64,000 nucleotides of DNA from Oculatella sp. LEGE 06141. GTDB taxonomy: Bacteria; Cyanobacteriota; Cyanobacteriia; Elainellales; Elainellaceae. A program made the position numbers and the translations under genes. Of this stretch, positions 44,800-55,010 are shown in pieces (within the stretch, counting starts at the first letter, position 1; each line of letters starts with the position of its first letter). The stretch is from assembly GCF_015207605.1 (NCBI RefSeq), contig NZ_JADEWO010000005.1:62001-126000 (forward strand). Reading direction: 5' to 3'. A model generated the notes under the pieces. That model ran no database searches. It worked only from the letters and a program-made list of their open reading frames with translations, and was not told where the DNA came from.

Positions 44800-46155
44800 C
44801 TGGCTACTCGCGTTATTCTCGTCCGGCATGGCGAGAGCACCTACAACGTCCAGCGTCGGGTTCAGGGTCACTGCGACGAGTCAAATTTGACTGAAGCAGG
44901 TCGTGCCGGTGCCCAACAGGTTGGAATGGCACTCCGAGGTTTGCCATTCGCGGCAGCCTACAGCAGTCCTTTGATGCGGGCTAGAACAACCGCAGAGTTG
45001 ATCTTGGCTGGCTTAGACGCTAACCCATCGCTCGATCTGAACTTGAGTGACGATCTGAAGGAAATCAATTTATTGCCCTGGGAAGGGTTGAGTTTTCAAG
45101 ACGTTGAACAGCAATTTCCAGAAGCCTACCTTTGCTGGCGCGATCGCCCCCACGAGTTGTGCTTTCAGGTGCCAACCGCCAACGGCATGGCCGATTTTTA
45201 TCCTGTACCTGCTCTGTTCGAGCAGGCAAAGCGATTTTGGCAGTCGGTGTTACCCGACCATCTAGGCGACACTATTTTGGTAGTGGCTCACAGCGGCATC
45301 AACCGCTGTTTAATTAGCAGTGCAATTGGGCTGGGGCCAGAGGGCTATACAGCGTTCCACCAGGCCAACTGCGGCATCAACGTCCTTAACTTTTCGGGTG
45401 GGTTGGGCGACCCCGTACAGTTGGAATCGACCAACTTAACGGCTCACTTGGGCGACCCATTACCCAAAATGCGAGCCAATCAGCGTGGGCCGCGTCTGCT
45501 TTTGGTGCGCCACGGCGAAACCGATTGGAACCGTCAGAAACGCTTCCAGGGTCAGATTGATGTGCCGCTTAATCCACAGGGGCAAGTGCAGGCCGCTCAA
45601 GCGGCGGCTTTTTTGCAGAATATTCCGCTCGATCGCGCGGTTAGCAGCCCCATGCTGCGCCCAAAGGAAACGGCTGAACGCATTTTGCAAGATCATCCCC
45701 ACCTCACGCTGGAGTTAGACAGCAACCTGCGTGAAATTAGCCACGGTCGTTGGGAAGGCCAGTTGGAAGAGGACATTGAAGCCGCCTATCCCGGTTTGCT
45801 AGAGCAGTGGCAAAAAGCGCCTGAAACCGTACAAATGCCGGAAGGCGAAAACTTGCAGCAGGTCTGGGATCGGACGATCGCTGCCTGGGATGCCATTGTT
45901 GCCTCTACGCCCGTCAATGACCTGGCTCAGATTCCAACGGTTTTAGTGGTTGCCCATGATGCGGTCAACAAAGCCATTCTTTGCTATCTGGCTGGGTTAG
46001 GCCCAGAACACTTCTGGACCTTTAAGCAGGGTAACGGAGCCGTGAGTGTGATTGATTACCATCGTGGGGGCGATCAGCCGCCGATGCTGCAAGCGGTTAA
46101 CATCACCAGCCATTTGGGGGGAGTCCTCGATAAAACAGCGGCAGGAGCGTTATAG
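44800..46155 (+). CDS. Two-domain histidine phosphatase (phosphoglycerate mutase-like), apparent CTG start
   Basis: 451 residues if it begins at CTG 44800, seven bases after a perfect GGAGGG site. Upstream in the same frame there is no ATG, GTG or TTG before a TGA at 44764, and the next usable start (TTG 44887) would delete the first catalytic RHGE. Domain 1 opens ATRVILVRHGESTYNVQ and closes VVAHSGINRCL. Domain 2 (from about 225) opens LLLVRHGETDWNRQ and closes VVAHDAVNK. Both phosphohistidine sites are thus intact. Relatives in cyanobacteria include phosphoserine phosphatase-type enzymes; the substrate cannot be set from sequence. It precedes the dihydroorotase-like gene by 75 bp. Confidence 0.9.
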   Translation: MATRVILVRHGESTYNVQRRVQGHCDESNLTEAGRAGAQQVGMALRGLPFAAAYSSPLMRARTTAELILAGLDANPSLDLNLSDDLKEINLLPWEGLSFQDVEQQFPEAYLCWRDRPHELCFQVPTANGMADFYPVPALFEQAKRFWQSVLPDHLGDTILVVAHSGINRCLISSAIGLGPEGYTAFHQANCGINVLNFSGGLGDPVQLESTNLTAHLGDPLPKMRANQRGPRLLLVRHGETDWNRQKRFQGQIDVPLNPQGQVQAAQAAAFLQNIPLDRAVSSPMLRPKETAERILQDHPHLTLELDSNLREISHGRWEGQLEEDIEAAYPGLLEQWQKAPETVQMPEGENLQQVWDRTIAAWDAIVASTPVNDLAQIPTVLVVAHDAVNKAILCYLAGLGPEHFWTFKQGNGAVSVIDYHRGGDQPPMLQAVNITSHLGGVLDKTAAGAL

Positions 46156-46230
46156 AGTTGGGAGGGATGGATTTAACTTCAGCCAACTGTCGTCTCCCCC
46201 TCCATTCCTCGTTTTTCAGACCTCTCAGCT

Positions 46231-47496
46231 ATGACGAGTGAACTGCTAAGACAAGTTCGATTGCTTGATCCGGTTGCGGATACGGATCGCGTTGCCGATG
46301 TGCTAATTACAGACGGCACAATTGCGGCAGTTGAGCCACATATCGGTGATGTTCCAGCCGCAGCCGAAATTGTCGATCGCCCTGGTTTGGTGTTAGGAAC
46401 CGGATTGATTGATCTCTACAGCCATTCTGGAGAGCCAGGGTTTGAATCGCGGGAAACGCTCCAGTCCCTGCGGCAAGCGGCGATCGCCGGTGGGTTTACT
46501 CGGTTAACGGTGCTGCCCGATACCCAACCTGCGATCGACCATCCTGGAGGAGTCGAGTTTTTACGCTCCAGTCTCCAATCGTCCTCAACCGCTCTGCCCC
46601 AGGTTCAACTTTGGGGAGCGTTGACGCTGGGGGCAGCAGGCAAACAGTTGGCGGAGCTGGCTGATCTAGCAGCGGCAGGCGTGGTTGGGTTTGCCGAGAG
46701 CCAGTCGTTACAGAATTGGGCTCTGCTGCGGCGATCGCTGGAATATGCCCAGCCGTTGGGCAAGCCAATTGCGCTGTGGTGTTGGGATGCCGAACTGAGC
46801 GGTGGCGGTGTGGTTCGTGATGGAGTCGAGGCCATGCGGTTGGGGCTACCCGGCAACCCCAGCTTTGCAGAAACCGCTCCCCTGGCAGCGTTGCTGGAAT
46901 GTGTGGCGGCGATCGGGACTCCGGTTCACCTGATGCGCGTTTCAACCGCTCGCAGCGTAGAGCAAATTGCCGCCGCCAAAGCCAGCGGTTTACCGATTAC
47001 AGCCAGTACAACCTGGATGCATTTACTGCTGAACATCAATGCGGTGCAAAGCTATGATCCCAGCTTGCGGCTGGAGCCACCGTTGGGAAACCCAACCGAC
47101 CAGGCAGCACTGATTGATGCAGTGGAGCAGGGCATTATTGACGCGATCGCCATTGACCACACCCCCTACACCTACGAGGAAAAAACGGTTGCCTTTGCAG
47201 AAGCGCCACCCGGAGCGATCGGGCTGGAACTAGCGTTGCCGCTACTGTGGCAACGGTTGGTTGAGTCTGGCAACTGGTCAGCGTTGACGTTGTGGCGTGC
47301 CCTTAGCGTTCACCCGGCTAGATGTCTGGGGCAGCCGTTAGAAGCGATCGCACCCAACCAGAGGGCTGAACTTACCCTGTTCGATCCGCAACAGACCTGG
47401 AAAGTGACCTCAAGCAGCTTGAAGTCAACCTCGACCAACACACCCTGGCTGGGTCAGGAGCTGATTGGTCGAGTGATAAAAGTGTGGACTCCTTGA
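46231..47496 (+). CDS. Dihydroorotase-like protein, probably non-catalytic
   Basis: 421 residues of the amidohydrolase fold, clearly related to dihydroorotase (GLIDLYSHSGEPG, FTRLTVLPDTQPAIDHPGGV, AIDHTPYTYEEK). The metal site is eroded. The usual D-x-H-x-H opens as Asp61-Leu-Tyr63-Ser-His65, so the first Zn ligand is lost, and the carboxylated lysine region (normally G-x-K near residue 150) has no lysine. Such PyrC-prime proteins in other bacteria hold aspartate transcarbamylase together without hydrolysing dihydroorotate, and that is the best guess here. A second, better-preserved paralog is at 48563. It is downstream of the histidine phosphatase and convergent with lepB. Confidence 0.82.
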   Translation: MTSELLRQVRLLDPVADTDRVADVLITDGTIAAVEPHIGDVPAAAEIVDRPGLVLGTGLIDLYSHSGEPGFESRETLQSLRQAAIAGGFTRLTVLPDTQPAIDHPGGVEFLRSSLQSSSTALPQVQLWGALTLGAAGKQLAELADLAAAGVVGFAESQSLQNWALLRRSLEYAQPLGKPIALWCWDAELSGGGVVRDGVEAMRLGLPGNPSFAETAPLAALLECVAAIGTPVHLMRVSTARSVEQIAAAKASGLPITASTTWMHLLLNINAVQSYDPSLRLEPPLGNPTDQAALIDAVEQGIIDAIAIDHTPYTYEEKTVAFAEAPPGAIGLELALPLLWQRLVESGNWSALTLWRALSVHPARCLGQPLEAIAPNQRAELTLFDPQQTWKVTSSSLKSTSTNTPWLGQELIGRVIKVWTP

Positions 47497-47502
47497 GCAC
47501 GC

Positions 47503-48234
47503 CTATTGCGCCGCTGGGGCTGCCTCTTCTGCTGAACCCTGGCGATAGGGTGGGGTGGGGCCAAGCTCACCCATGCGATTGGGCGGCCAAAACCGAACCA
47601 CCGCACGGCCAATAATATTCTCCCGAGGCACATAGCCCCAGAAGTGGCTGTCGTAACTGTTGTTGCGGTTGTCGCCCAACACTAAATAAGAATCGGGAGG
47701 AACCGTTTCAGGCCCCCATTGATAATCGGGTTCTGCCGCAATATAGTTTTCTCGGATGGCTTCACCATTGACATAAACGCGACCACCCCTGACCTCAATT
47801 GTGTCGCCCGGTAAGCCAATCACCCGCTTGATAAACGCGTCTCTTAAGCTAGGGTTTTCTTGCCTTAGCCGCTCGTTTGGCCAAAAGACAACAATGTCTC
47901 CCCGTTGCGGCGAGTTGAAGTGGTAGCTAATTTTTTCAACAATTAAGCGATCGTTCACTTCTAGCGTTGGCAACATCGACTCAGAGGGAATGTAGCGAGC
48001 CTCTGCAACAAAATGACGAATACCCAGCGCTAAAACGATGCTTAGTCCAATGGTCTTGAGACCCTCTACCACCGGATTTTCTGAATTTTTCACAGTATTC
48101 TTACCTGATGAACGAGACGCCGACATTTTAGACACTCCTGTATCTGGTTGTCCTCCTGGATGAGATGTGTCAGAAACGAGCGGTTGCGTGCTGTCAGACC
48201 CAGGTTGAGCATTGTGATCAGATTGGATAGACAT
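47503..48234 (-). CDS. lepB: Signal peptidase I
   Basis: 243 residues. The cytosolic N-terminal tail (about 1-55) is long and Ser/Asp-rich; one membrane helix follows (about 58-75). The catalytic Ser86 lies in YIPSESMLPTLEVND and the general base Lys136 in DAFIKRVIGLPGD; GDNRNNSYDSHFWG is the last family box. The protease removes signal peptides from exported proteins on the trans side of the plasma or thylakoid membrane. It ends six bases from the convergent dihydroorotase-like gene and is divergent from the second dihydroorotase gene. Confidence 0.97.
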   Translation of the reverse strand: MSIQSDHNAQPGSDSTQPLVSDTSHPGGQPDTGVSKMSASRSSGKNTVKNSENPVVEGLKTIGLSIVLALGIRHFVAEARYIPSESMLPTLEVNDRLIVEKISYHFNSPQRGDIVVFWPNERLRQENPSLRDAFIKRVIGLPGDTIEVRGGRVYVNGEAIRENYIAAEPDYQWGPETVPPDSYLVLGDNRNNSYDSHFWGYVPRENIIGRAVVRFWPPNRMGELGPTPPYRQGSAEEAAPAAQ

Positions 48235-48562
48235 GTTATAGCTTGTACGTTCAGCTCCATTCTAAAGAATTTGCTTGAGTGATGTTTGTACGCTACCGCC
48301 GATCAATCAAGGTATCAGAGTTGTATCACAAGTTAGAGCGAGTTTGTCTAGGAAAATCTAGCAAATCTTCACTCTGATTGGCGATATTCGCAGAAGATCA
48401 TCTACACAGAGCGAATTCTTAATTAATTTATAGTCAAGGTTCCAGTCAAAGGGAGGCCATTCTTTGCTACCTTCGACTAAAGTGCATCGGTCTGGATTGC
48501 CAATTTATACATTATCCAGATAAATGATCCAGACTTGCCCACTCACTTCACCCCTTTAACTG
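48235..48562. other. Divergent promoter region of lepB and pyrC
   Basis: 328 bp, AT-rich, with both promoters expected. Nothing with a clear consensus, hairpin or repeat was found. Confidence 0.45.
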
Positions 48563-49891
48563 ATGGCTGCCAACTCCCTGTTGCTTCGTCGCGCTGAGAT
48601 TCTGTTGCCCAACGGAGAATTTCTCAGGGGCGATGTTCAGATTCGCGATCGCTCCATTGTCCAGGTTGCGCCCGACATCTCCGCTTCAACCGTGGATTCA
48701 GGCACTAGAGAAATTGACGCAGATGGACTGACTTTGTTGCCAGGAGTCATTGATCCACAGGTGCATTTTCGTGATCCTGGCCTGGAACATAAAGAAGATT
48801 TGTATACCGCCAGCCGTGCTTGCGCTAGAGGTGGCGTAACGTCGTTTCTGGAAATGCCGAATACAAAGCCGCTGACGACAACCCAGACGGTACTGAACGA
48901 CAAATTAGCGTTAGCGGCCAGTAAGTGTTTGGTCAACTATGGTTTCTTTATTGGCGCGACGGCTGAAAATTTGCCCGACCTGGTGACAGCCAACCCCACC
49001 CCCGGCATCAAAATTTTTATGGGGTCGATGCATGGCGCGTTGCTGGTTGATCAGAAAGCGGCATTGGAGAGTATTTTTGCGAACGGCTCGCGGTTAATTG
49101 CGGTTCATGCCGAAGACCAGGATCGAATTCGGCAACGGCGAGAACAGTTTGCGGGTCATTCTGATCCGGCGATTCATTCTCAAATTCAAGACAATCAGGC
49201 GGCGCTAGAAGCAACCCAACTGGCGATCGGCCTGTCCAAGAAATATCACCGTAGGCTCCACATCTTGCATCTGTCTACGGCAGACGAAGCGGAACTGCTG
49301 CGCCACGACAAACCCGCCTGGGTGACCGCAGAAGTTACACCTCAACATTTGCTGCTCAATACCAGCGCCTACGAAACGATCGGCACCCTGGCTCAAATGA
49401 ATCCGCCGTTGCGATCGCCCCACGACAATGACGTGCTCTGGCAAGCGTTGCTCGATGGCGTGATTGACTTTATCGCCACCGACCATGCTCCCCACACGCT
49501 GGCCGAAAAAGCGCAGCCCTATCCCAACTCGCCATCGGGAATGCCGGGAGTGGAAACCTCATTGGCGCTGATGTTGACTCAGGCCGTGCAGGGACGGTGT
49601 ACCGTTGCTCAAGTGTCCCGGTGGATGTCAACGGCCGTTGCCCAAGCCTACGGAATTCCGAACAAGGGGGCGATCGCCCCTGGCTACGATGCCGATCTGG
49701 TTCTGGTGGATCTCAACACCTATCGTCCGGTGGTGCGAGAAGAACTGCAAACCAAGTGTGGCTGGAGTCCGTTTGAAGGCTGGAACCTCACCGGATGGGC
49801 AGCCGTTACTATCGTTGGTGGGCAGGTCGTCTATGACCACGGCAAATTTAACACTGAGGTGCGAGGGCAGGCTCTCACGTTCAATCAGTAG
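48563..49891 (+). CDS. pyrC: Dihydroorotase
   Basis: 442 residues. VIDPQVHFRDPGLEHKEDL opens the metal site, with Gln66 in place of the first His and His68 kept. GIKIFMGSMHGALLV carries Lys150, the likely carboxylated bridge. HILHLSTADE and VTPQHLLL supply further ligands and IATDHAPHT the catalytic Asp. The enzyme closes carbamoyl aspartate to dihydroorotate in pyrimidine synthesis. The Q-for-H change is common in this clade and compatible with activity (family knowledge, not shown here). It is five bases from the convergent DUF3386 gene. Confidence 0.93.
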   Translation: MAANSLLLRRAEILLPNGEFLRGDVQIRDRSIVQVAPDISASTVDSGTREIDADGLTLLPGVIDPQVHFRDPGLEHKEDLYTASRACARGGVTSFLEMPNTKPLTTTQTVLNDKLALAASKCLVNYGFFIGATAENLPDLVTANPTPGIKIFMGSMHGALLVDQKAALESIFANGSRLIAVHAEDQDRIRQRREQFAGHSDPAIHSQIQDNQAALEATQLAIGLSKKYHRRLHILHLSTADEAELLRHDKPAWVTAEVTPQHLLLNTSAYETIGTLAQMNPPLRSPHDNDVLWQALLDGVIDFIATDHAPHTLAEKAQPYPNSPSGMPGVETSLALMLTQAVQGRCTVAQVSRWMSTAVAQAYGIPNKGAIAPGYDADLVLVDLNTYRPVVREELQTKCGWSPFEGWNLTGWAAVTIVGGQVVYDHGKFNTEVRGQALTFNQ

Positions 49892-49896
49892 GTTGA

Positions 49897-50700
49897 TTAA
49901 ATGATGGGTAAAGGCTGCACGCTATCAAAGCGGACAGTAACATCGGGCAGCGGCTTGAGCCGGGGGCCTTCTTCTAAACCAAACCGAATTTCTCGATTGG
50001 TCAGCAGATAGTAGCTACCGATTTTTTCATAAAAGTCTCGCACGTCGTCTTGTTCCAGCACCTCTCCCGTTTGCACATCCTTAAAGGTCACTTGAAACCG
50101 GGTTGGCAGATAGCCCTCAGGCGTGCGAATAGACCCCAACGTATCCACCTTCACGGCGACATCGCCTAAAACGCGATTGACCTGCTTAATTTCCTGGTCT
50201 TTCACTTTGTAATGAGAGTCGCTATCATCTCCAAGCTGCTGAATTTCGGTAGCGCCTGTTTCATCCTCACCTACTCGCTCAAATTGATGCTGTTGATGCC
50301 GTTCGGCAAACGGGACTCGCTTTAGATGGGTGATGCTCATTTGAAGTTGAGAATCAACGAGTTGAGCCACATCGCGGTTTTCAATGTTGATCACGTCTGT
50401 TGTCAAGTCAGGCTTAACGTGCACCAGACCGTGATAAAGCTGCCCTTCATAGCGAACAGATACTTCTGCCTGATACCCCGGAAAGTCGATATTCCAGGTA
50501 TACCGATGCTCGTATGCGTCTCGAAACAGATCAAGCGCCGACTCTGCGGCGGGTCCCGTGATCGCAGGCGGGGAATTGTCCATCCGATCGCCCAATGCCT
50601 CAGCCGCGATCGCACTGCTGCTCACTCCCCAACTGCTCAGCAGCAACAGTAGGCTGAGGCTCCAGTTGAGGAGGGTTCGACCCATTGAGTTCAATTGCAT
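49897..50700 (-). CDS. DUF3386 family exported protein
   Basis: 267 residues. A signal peptide (about 1-32, LLLLLSSWGVSSSAIAAEA) precedes a mature domain with AAESALDLFRDAYEHRYTWN, PGYQAEVSVRYEGQLYHG and NREIRFGLEEGPRLKPLP. This corresponds to the cyanobacterial DUF3386 family of unknown function, seemingly a lipocalin-like beta barrel in the lumen or periplasm (inference). It begins 18 bp after purF ends on the same strand, so it probably shares the purL-purF transcript, although the roles look unrelated. Confidence 0.8.
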   Translation of the reverse strand: MQLNSMGRTLLNWSLSLLLLLSSWGVSSSAIAAEALGDRMDNSPPAITGPAAESALDLFRDAYEHRYTWNIDFPGYQAEVSVRYEGQLYHGLVHVKPDLTTDVINIENRDVAQLVDSQLQMSITHLKRVPFAERHQQHQFERVGEDETGATEIQQLGDDSDSHYKVKDQEIKQVNRVLGDVAVKVDTLGSIRTPEGYLPTRFQVTFKDVQTGEVLEQDDVRDFYEKIGSYYLLTNREIRFGLEEGPRLKPLPDVTVRFDSVQPLPII

Positions 50701-50718
50701 ATCAAGACGTTATAAAGA

Positions 50719-52245
50719 CTACACAGGGGTTGTCGCCGGAATCTTCTTCTCAAGCATTAGTTTAGAGCGCTTCACAGGTTCTGGCACGGCGATAGGATAG
50801 TTGCCCGTAAAGCAAGCAGAGCAGAATCCTTCTGGATCTTCTCCGGTGGCTTTCAACATCCCTTCCCAACTGAGATAGGCCAGTGAATCGACCCCAATTT
50901 GAGCCGAAATATCTGCAACGGACTTGGTTGCCGCAATTAACTGGTTCTGGCTGTCGGTGTCAATGCCGTAGAAACAAGGATGCGTTACCGGAGGAGACGA
51001 AATCCGCATATGAACTTCGATCGCCCCTGCATCGCGCAATGCTTTGACGATTTTCTTGCTGGTTGTGCCGCGCACAATAGAATCATCCACAATCAAAATA
51101 CGCTTGCCTTGCAGCACATCTTTGAGCGGGTTGAGCTTCATCCGAATGCCCGCTTCTCGCATACTTTGAGTCGGCTGAATGAAGGTTCGCCCCACATAGC
51201 GGTTTTTAATCAATCCTTCTGCATAGGGAATCTCAGACGCTTGAGAGAACCCGATCGCCGCTGGAATACCAGAATCGGGTACGCCCAAAATTAAATCGAC
51301 CTCGGCGGGTGCTTCCATTGCTAATTGATGCCCCAACCGCAACCGATAGCTGTACAGGCTCTCTTCATGCATAACGCTATCGGGACGGGCAAAGTAAATC
51401 ATCTCAAAGATGCACAGCTTGCGCTGCGCTTGAGGTGCCCATTTCACCGAGGATAAGCCTTGCTCATCAATCCAGACGAGTTCACCTGGTTCAACATCCC
51501 GTAAGTAATCGGCTCCAATGATGTCCAGGCCGCAGGTTTCAGAGGCAAATACGTAGCGGATTGGCGCATCCGAGTCGTCATCACTCAACGTTCCAATTAC
51601 CAGCGGTCGAATGCCATTGGGATCGCGAACACCCATCACACCTGTGGGAGTGGCGATCGCCAAACTAAATGCCCCCTTACAGCGATGGAAGGCGCTAACT
51701 GCCCCCTCGATCCAGTCTTTGCCAGCGTTGACCTCTTCAGCAAGGGCGATCGCAATCAGTTCAGAGTCGGTGGTGGTCAGTAAGTTGACGTTGGTTTGAA
51801 TAATTTCCTCGCGCAAGGCAGACGCATTGACGAGGTTGCCGTTGTGGGTCAGCGCCAATGGGCCAAGCCGGGTTTCAACCACCGCAGGCTGAGCATTCAC
51901 CACCCGGCTAGACCCAGTGGTGGAATACCGCGTATGCCCAACGGCGTGGTCTCCAATCAAATCAGCCAAAATTTGCTCACTAAAGACTTGAGAAACCAGC
52001 CCCATGTCTTTGTGCAAGCAAACCTGGTCACCTTTAAACGTTGCAATGCCAGCAGATTCTTGACCTCGATGCTGCAAGGCATACAGCCCAAAGTATGTGA
52101 GTTTAGCAACGTCTTCTCCGGGGGCAAATATGCCAAATACTCCACAGGCTTCTTCCGGTTTGTCGGGACGATCGGAAGTAGGATCAACATCATGCTCAGA
52201 AAGCAGTTCGGCAGAATGCGAGCAGTCGGAAGATTGAGGCATCAT
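50719..52245 (-). CDS. purF: Amidophosphoribosyltransferase
   Basis: 508 residues. An N-terminal propeptide of about 33 residues precedes EEACGVFGIFAPGED, where Cys34 becomes the N-terminal nucleophile after self-cleavage. The glutaminase domain has HRGQESAGIA, RYSTTGSS and NGNLVN. The PRPP-binding motif is ILIVDDSIVRGTTSKKIV. C-terminal cysteines (CFYGIDTDS and CSACFTGNYP) fit the 4Fe-4S-containing Bacillus-type enzyme. It makes phosphoribosylamine, the first committed step of purine synthesis. It follows purL by 182 bp on the same strand. Confidence 0.97.
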   Translation of the reverse strand: MMPQSSDCSHSAELLSEHDVDPTSDRPDKPEEACGVFGIFAPGEDVAKLTYFGLYALQHRGQESAGIATFKGDQVCLHKDMGLVSQVFSEQILADLIGDHAVGHTRYSTTGSSRVVNAQPAVVETRLGPLALTHNGNLVNASALREEIIQTNVNLLTTTDSELIAIALAEEVNAGKDWIEGAVSAFHRCKGAFSLAIATPTGVMGVRDPNGIRPLVIGTLSDDDSDAPIRYVFASETCGLDIIGADYLRDVEPGELVWIDEQGLSSVKWAPQAQRKLCIFEMIYFARPDSVMHEESLYSYRLRLGHQLAMEAPAEVDLILGVPDSGIPAAIGFSQASEIPYAEGLIKNRYVGRTFIQPTQSMREAGIRMKLNPLKDVLQGKRILIVDDSIVRGTTSKKIVKALRDAGAIEVHMRISSPPVTHPCFYGIDTDSQNQLIAATKSVADISAQIGVDSLAYLSWEGMLKATGEDPEGFCSACFTGNYPIAVPEPVKRSKLMLEKKIPATTPV

Positions 52246-52427
52246 GGGAGAATTTGGCTCCTATTGGGGACGATTGAAGTAGTGCAGAACACACGGATCC
52301 GGATGACGTAGCCAGTTCATGAGAAAGCAAGTTGCTTTTAATTATTTCTTAACATTCCCACTCCCTAACAGTAGCGCAACGTCAGGTTTACTACCAGTAA
52401 CTTGAAAGCCTGATGACGGCAGAGCCG

Positions 52428-54803
52428 TTAAACCGCTAAACGGCGATCGATCGCATGAAGCCACCGCTCCCTTACCTCTGTCATCCTAGCGTTGATTAAC
52501 GTCAGGTTATCAGCAGTCGAGATTCGGAGATCACTGCCTTTGCGGCCAACTGTGCCCAGTCGCTGCCATTGCGTTCCCAGGTGTTGATTGAGATAGGATT
52601 CCCAGGGTTCAATGGAATCTGGAGGTACTGACACGACAATTCTGGCTCCCCCTTCGCCAAACAGCATTCGATCCCAACGAACGGAGGTATTCGAGTCAAT
52701 ATCCAGGGTAATGTTGGCACCGTAGTCATGAGTGGTGCCGCACTCGGCAAGGGCGATCGCCAGTCCCCCCTCGGCGCAATCGTGAGCCGAGCGAATCCAT
52801 CCCTGCTGAATGCCATCTCGGCACACCATTTGCACCATTTGTTCTAGTTCAAAATCGACGATGGGCGGTATTCCCGCCACGGTGCTGTGGATGCTAGCCA
52901 GATACTCTGACCCACCCAGCGTTAAGCGGCGATCGTGTTGTGCCATTGTTTGAGATGCCATTTCGGGCGTAAAACCCAGCAGATAAATCACATCTCCTTC
53001 AGCCAGCCAGCTTTGACCCCGGCTTTGCGTCACATCTGCCACGGCTCCTACCATGCCAACGACAGGCGTGGGGTAAATTGCCTGGGGAGTTCCGGCAGCA
53101 TCTAACGTCTCGTTATACAGCGACACATTGCCCCCTGTAACGGGCGTTTCAAATTCGCGGCAGGCTTCTGCTAAGCCGCGACAGGCTTCTGCCAACTGCC
53201 AGTAGCCGATGGGTTTTTCTGGGCTGCCAAAGTTGAGGTTGTCGGTTACGGCGAGCGGCTCTGCCCCAACGCAGCTCAAGTTGCGGGCGGCTTCTGCCAC
53301 GGCTGCTTTGGCTCCTTCGTAGGGATGGAGATAGACATAGCGAGCGTTGCAATCTACGGTGGCTGCAACCCCTTTAACGCTGGCTGTGGCCGTTGTGCCG
53401 TTCTCGGTTTCTTGGGGACGTAATCGAATCACTGCGGCATCTGCACCCCCCGGCAGCACAACGGTGTTGTTCTGCACTTGCTGGTCGTATTGGCGATAAA
53501 CCCACTGCTTAGAGGCGATCGACGGTGTATCCAACAGCCGCAGCAGTACCTCCGTCCACGATAATGCGTCGCCTGCTACTGTAATACCGTCTGTTGTGCA
53601 GGGCGGCAACGATTCTTCCATCCAGGCCCAGGCATGTTGCGCGTATGCGGGCGGTTCGGCCAACAATTCTCGATGATAAATTGGCGTGTTGTCTGATAAT
53701 GCGGTTGCCGGAATTTCAGCCGCTACGTCTCCCTGGAACAAGATCCGCACGATCGATTCTTCAATTACCGTTCCGGCGACGACAGCGTGCAAGCCCCACC
53801 GTTCAAAAATATCGATGAGTTCCTGCTCACGTCCTTTATGAGCCACAAACAGCATTCGTTCTTGCGATTCAGACAGCAGGTATTCGTAGGGCACCATTCC
53901 CGTTTCGCGGACTGGAATGCGATCGAGATCTAGCTCAATGCCCACGCCACCTTTTGCCGCCATTTCCGAGGTGGAGCAAGTGAGGCCAGCAGCCCCCATG
54001 TCCTGGGCAGCGGCAACGGCTCCAGTTTTGAAGGCTTCCAAACACGCCTCAATCAATGACTTTTCTAGAAACGGGTCGCCCACTTGCACCGCTGGACGGT
54101 CTGCCTCCGATTCATCGCTCAATTCCGCACTGGCAAAGCTGGCACCGCCCATGCCGTCTCGTCCGGTGGTGGAGCCAACGTACAGCACCGGATTCCCAAT
54201 CCCGATCGCCCCCGATTTGACAATTTCTGGTGTTTCCATCAGCCCTAGCGCCATTGCATTCACTAAGGGATTACCCGAATAGGCTGGATCAAAGTACACC
54301 TCACCGCCTACGGTTGGCACACCCACACAGTTGCCGTAGTGGGCAATGCCTGCCACCACGCCACCAAACAGCCGTCGGGTGCGAGCGTCTTCTAGGGAAC
54401 CAAACCGCAGAGAATTGAGTACGGCGATCGGACGAGCGCCCATGGTAAAAATGTCCCGTAGAATACCCCCCACCCCTGTGGCGGCACCTTGAAACGGCTC
54501 GACGGCTGAGGGATGGTTGTGGGATTCAATTTTGAAGGCAAGCTGGAGGCCATCGCCCATGTCTACCACGCCCGCGTTTTCGCCGGGGCCAACCAGAATG
54601 CGCGTTCCGGTGGTGGGAAACTGTTTGAGCAAGGGTCTTGAGTTTTTATAGCAGCAGTGTTCTGACCACATCACCCCAAACATGCCTAGTTCAGCTTTGT
54701 TGGGATGCCGCCCCAGCCGATGGACAATTTCTTCGTACTCGTTGGGCTTTAACCCTTCGGCGGCAATTTCTTCGGCAGAAAAAGGAGCAGATGAGGCGGA
54801 CAT
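52428..54803 (-). CDS. purL: Phosphoribosylformylglycinamidine synthase subunit PurL
   Basis: 791 residues, the size of the small-type PurL that works with separate PurQ and PurS subunits, neither of which is in the window. Motifs include [74 protein letters not shown] and [14 protein letters not shown]. It binds FGAR and ATP and receives ammonia from PurQ. It leads a purL-purF-DUF3386 string on the minus strand, the purL-purF pairing being common in cyanobacteria. Confidence 0.97.
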   Translation of the reverse strand: MSASSAPFSAEEIAAEGLKPNEYEEIVHRLGRHPNKAELGMFGVMWSEHCCYKNSRPLLKQFPTTGTRILVGPGENAGVVDMGDGLQLAFKIESHNHPSAVEPFQGAATGVGGILRDIFTMGARPIAVLNSLRFGSLEDARTRRLFGGVVAGIAHYGNCVGVPTVGGEVYFDPAYSGNPLVNAMALGLMETPEIVKSGAIGIGNPVLYVGSTTGRDGMGGASFASAELSDESEADRPAVQVGDPFLEKSLIEACLEAFKTGAVAAAQDMGAAGLTCSTSEMAAKGGVGIELDLDRIPVRETGMVPYEYLLSESQERMLFVAHKGREQELIDIFERWGLHAVVAGTVIEESIVRILFQGDVAAEIPATALSDNTPIYHRELLAEPPAYAQHAWAWMEESLPPCTTDGITVAGDALSWTEVLLRLLDTPSIASKQWVYRQYDQQVQNNTVVLPGGADAAVIRLRPQETENGTTATASVKGVAATVDCNARYVYLHPYEGAKAAVAEAARNLSCVGAEPLAVTDNLNFGSPEKPIGYWQLAEACRGLAEACREFETPVTGGNVSLYNETLDAAGTPQAIYPTPVVGMVGAVADVTQSRGQSWLAEGDVIYLLGFTPEMASQTMAQHDRRLTLGGSEYLASIHSTVAGIPPIVDFELEQMVQMVCRDGIQQGWIRSAHDCAEGGLAIALAECGTTHDYGANITLDIDSNTSVRWDRMLFGEGGARIVVSVPPDSIEPWESYLNQHLGTQWQRLGTVGRKGSDLRISTADNLTLINARMTEVRERWLHAIDRRLAV

Positions 54804-55010
54804 AAACTTGTGTAGCGATCGATGGAACAGGTATCAATTGTATCGAGATTTTTACAATTATCTTTGGAAGATTTGTAGGATAGCAGGGAGGAACGATCGC
54901 CCCTTGCCCAGAGTCTCCACACCCGAAAGGATAGTTCGTTGGTGTGAACTGATCCGAAAGATGATTGAGCTGTGCTGAACTGGAGTTGCAGTGTGCAGCA
55001 GGAAACCAGA

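Noticed and set aside
54972-55010. GTG start extending the metallophosphoesterase by 13 residues
   Set aside because: The ATG at 55011 has a good AGGAAA site and the extra residues do not look like a signal sequence.
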